DNA of 5,034 nucleotides from assembly GCA_936924235.1 (NCBI GenBank), contig CAKZHN010000324.1:1-5034 (forward strand). Reading direction: 5' to 3'. This document shows, one piece after another, positions 4,415 to 5,034 of this stretch. The notes below the pieces were generated by a model. It did not search any database and was not told the DNA's origin. It saw only the letters and a program-made list of their open reading frames with translations. A program made the translations under genes and the position numbers. Position 1 is the first letter of the stretch, and the number at the start of each line of letters is the position of its first letter. The DNA comes from an uncultured Rhodoplanes sp. (GTDB lineage: Bacteria; Pseudomonadota; Alphaproteobacteria; Rhizobiales; Xanthobacteraceae).

Positions 4415-5034
4415 ATGTCGGTCAGCGTGGATTTCACCAGCCAGGAGTTCTTCCGCGATCCCTCGGCTGCGGTCGCGCGGCTCCGCGCCTCGGGCGCCGT
4501 GGTCGACGTGAAACTCCCGATCATCGGCCGGACCTGGATCACCACGACCCAGGAGATGGCCGGGCACGTGCTGAAGGACAGCGAGACATTCACACTGCGC
4601 AAGGACGGCGAACTGGCCGGCATGCGCTGGTGGATGCCGCGCCTGATCCGCGTGCTCGCCAACAATATGCTGACCACCGACGAGCCGGACCACACGAGGC
4701 TGCGCGGCATCGTCGATGAGGCGTTCCGCCGGCGGGCCGTGATCGAGATGCGGCCGCATATCATGGCGCTGGCCGATCAGCTCGCGGGCGAGCTGTTCGC
4801 GGACGGTGCGCCTGCCGACCTGATGGTGCGCTACGCGCGGCGGCTCCCGCTTTCGGTGATCTGCGAACTGCTCGGTCTGCCGCTTGCCGACCGGTCGAAG
4901 TTCATCGCCTGGTCGAACCGGTTGATCTCACTGAACAGCGCCGCGGCCCTGGTCCTGCTCATTCCGAGCGTCTTCTCGATCAAGCGCTATCTCGAGCGGC
5001 ATATCGAGACGGTCGGCCGGAGCGGCGGCGAAGG
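4415..5034 (+). CDS. Cytochrome P450, N-terminal part (3' end outside window)
   Basis: The frame opens at ATG 4415, the first start after an in-frame TAA at 4397, and stays open to the edge (206 complete codons). There is no signal or membrane anchor, as in soluble bacterial P450s. The start FTSQEFFRDPSAAVARLRASGAVVDVK fits the N-terminal helix A and strand beta-1 region. LTTDEPDHTRLRGIVDEAFRRRAV (86-109) is the helix C signature, with His93 and Arg97 expected to hold the heme propionates. DLMVRYARRLPLSVICELLGLP (135-156) matches the helix D/E region. The I-helix threonine, ExxR and heme-cysteine motifs lie beyond the window, so activity cannot be judged. The likely role is hydroxylation or dealkylation of a small molecule with a ferredoxin partner not seen here. 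The ribosome site is weak (GAGA about 7 nt upstream). It is divergent from the MFS symporter. Confidence 0.9.
   Translation, partial: MSVSVDFTSQEFFRDPSAAVARLRASGAVVDVKLPIIGRTWITTTQEMAGHVLKDSETFTLRKDGELAGMRWWMPRLIRVLANNMLTTDEPDHTRLRGIVDEAFRRRAVIEMRPHIMALADQLAGELFADGAPADLMVRYARRLPLSVICELLGLPLADRSKFIAWSNRLISLNSAAALVLLIPSVFSIKRYLERHIETVGRSGGE

Noticed and set aside
3264..4511. 415-residue open frame on the plus strand
   Set aside because: It is antisense to the MFS gene and would run across the divergent promoter region into the P450. Low-complexity Arg/Asp/Ala composition and no recognisable domain.

Overview
This is a GC-rich window with tightly packed genes. Typical features are a Bug-type periplasmic receptor, GTG starts, strong GGAGG-type ribosome sites and a soluble bacterial P450. 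Together they suggest a proteobacterium, most likely an alphaproteobacterium of the Bradyrhizobium/Rhodopseudomonas kind. That placement is inference from gene content and codon style; no rRNA or marker gene is present.

Layout. Positions 1-207 hold the last two membrane segments of an MFS transporter (+). Positions 358-1326 hold a Bug/TctC-type periplasmic solute receptor (+). Positions 1500-2507 hold a divergent ornithine cyclodeaminase/mu-crystallin family protein (+), followed after 17 nt by a small single-domain cupin at 2525-2890 (+). A complete 12-TM MFS symporter lies on the minus strand (2895-4208), ending 4 nt from the cupin stop. Divergently from it, the N-terminal half of a cytochrome P450 starts at 4415 (+) and runs off the window. 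No gene-free stretch exceeds about 210 nt. No RNA genes, mobile elements, CRISPR or insertion sequences were seen.

The best non-coding signal is a pair of sigma-54 (RpoN) type -24/-12 elements, each with the core TGGC-N7-TTGCT. One lies at 227-242 ahead of the receptor gene and one at 1430-1445 ahead of the cyclodeaminase-like/cupin pair. Both are intergenic, on the coding strand, and at plausible distances from the starts (predicted +1 near 253 and 1456). A by-eye scan of both strands found no other copy in the window. Shared RpoN control would tie receptor, reductase-like enzyme and cupin into one inducible or nitrogen-responsive module.

Working model (inference): a small organic acid or amino/imino acid is bound in the periplasm by the Bug receptor and moved by an MFS symporter or by TTT membrane subunits encoded elsewhere. 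It would then be processed by an NADP(H)-type OCD-family enzyme together with the cupin. The P450 may belong to a neighbouring oxidative pathway. The OCD-like protein departs from true ornithine cyclodeaminase at residues known to bind and process ornithine, so its substrate is unknown. This is the most likely place for undescribed chemistry in the window.
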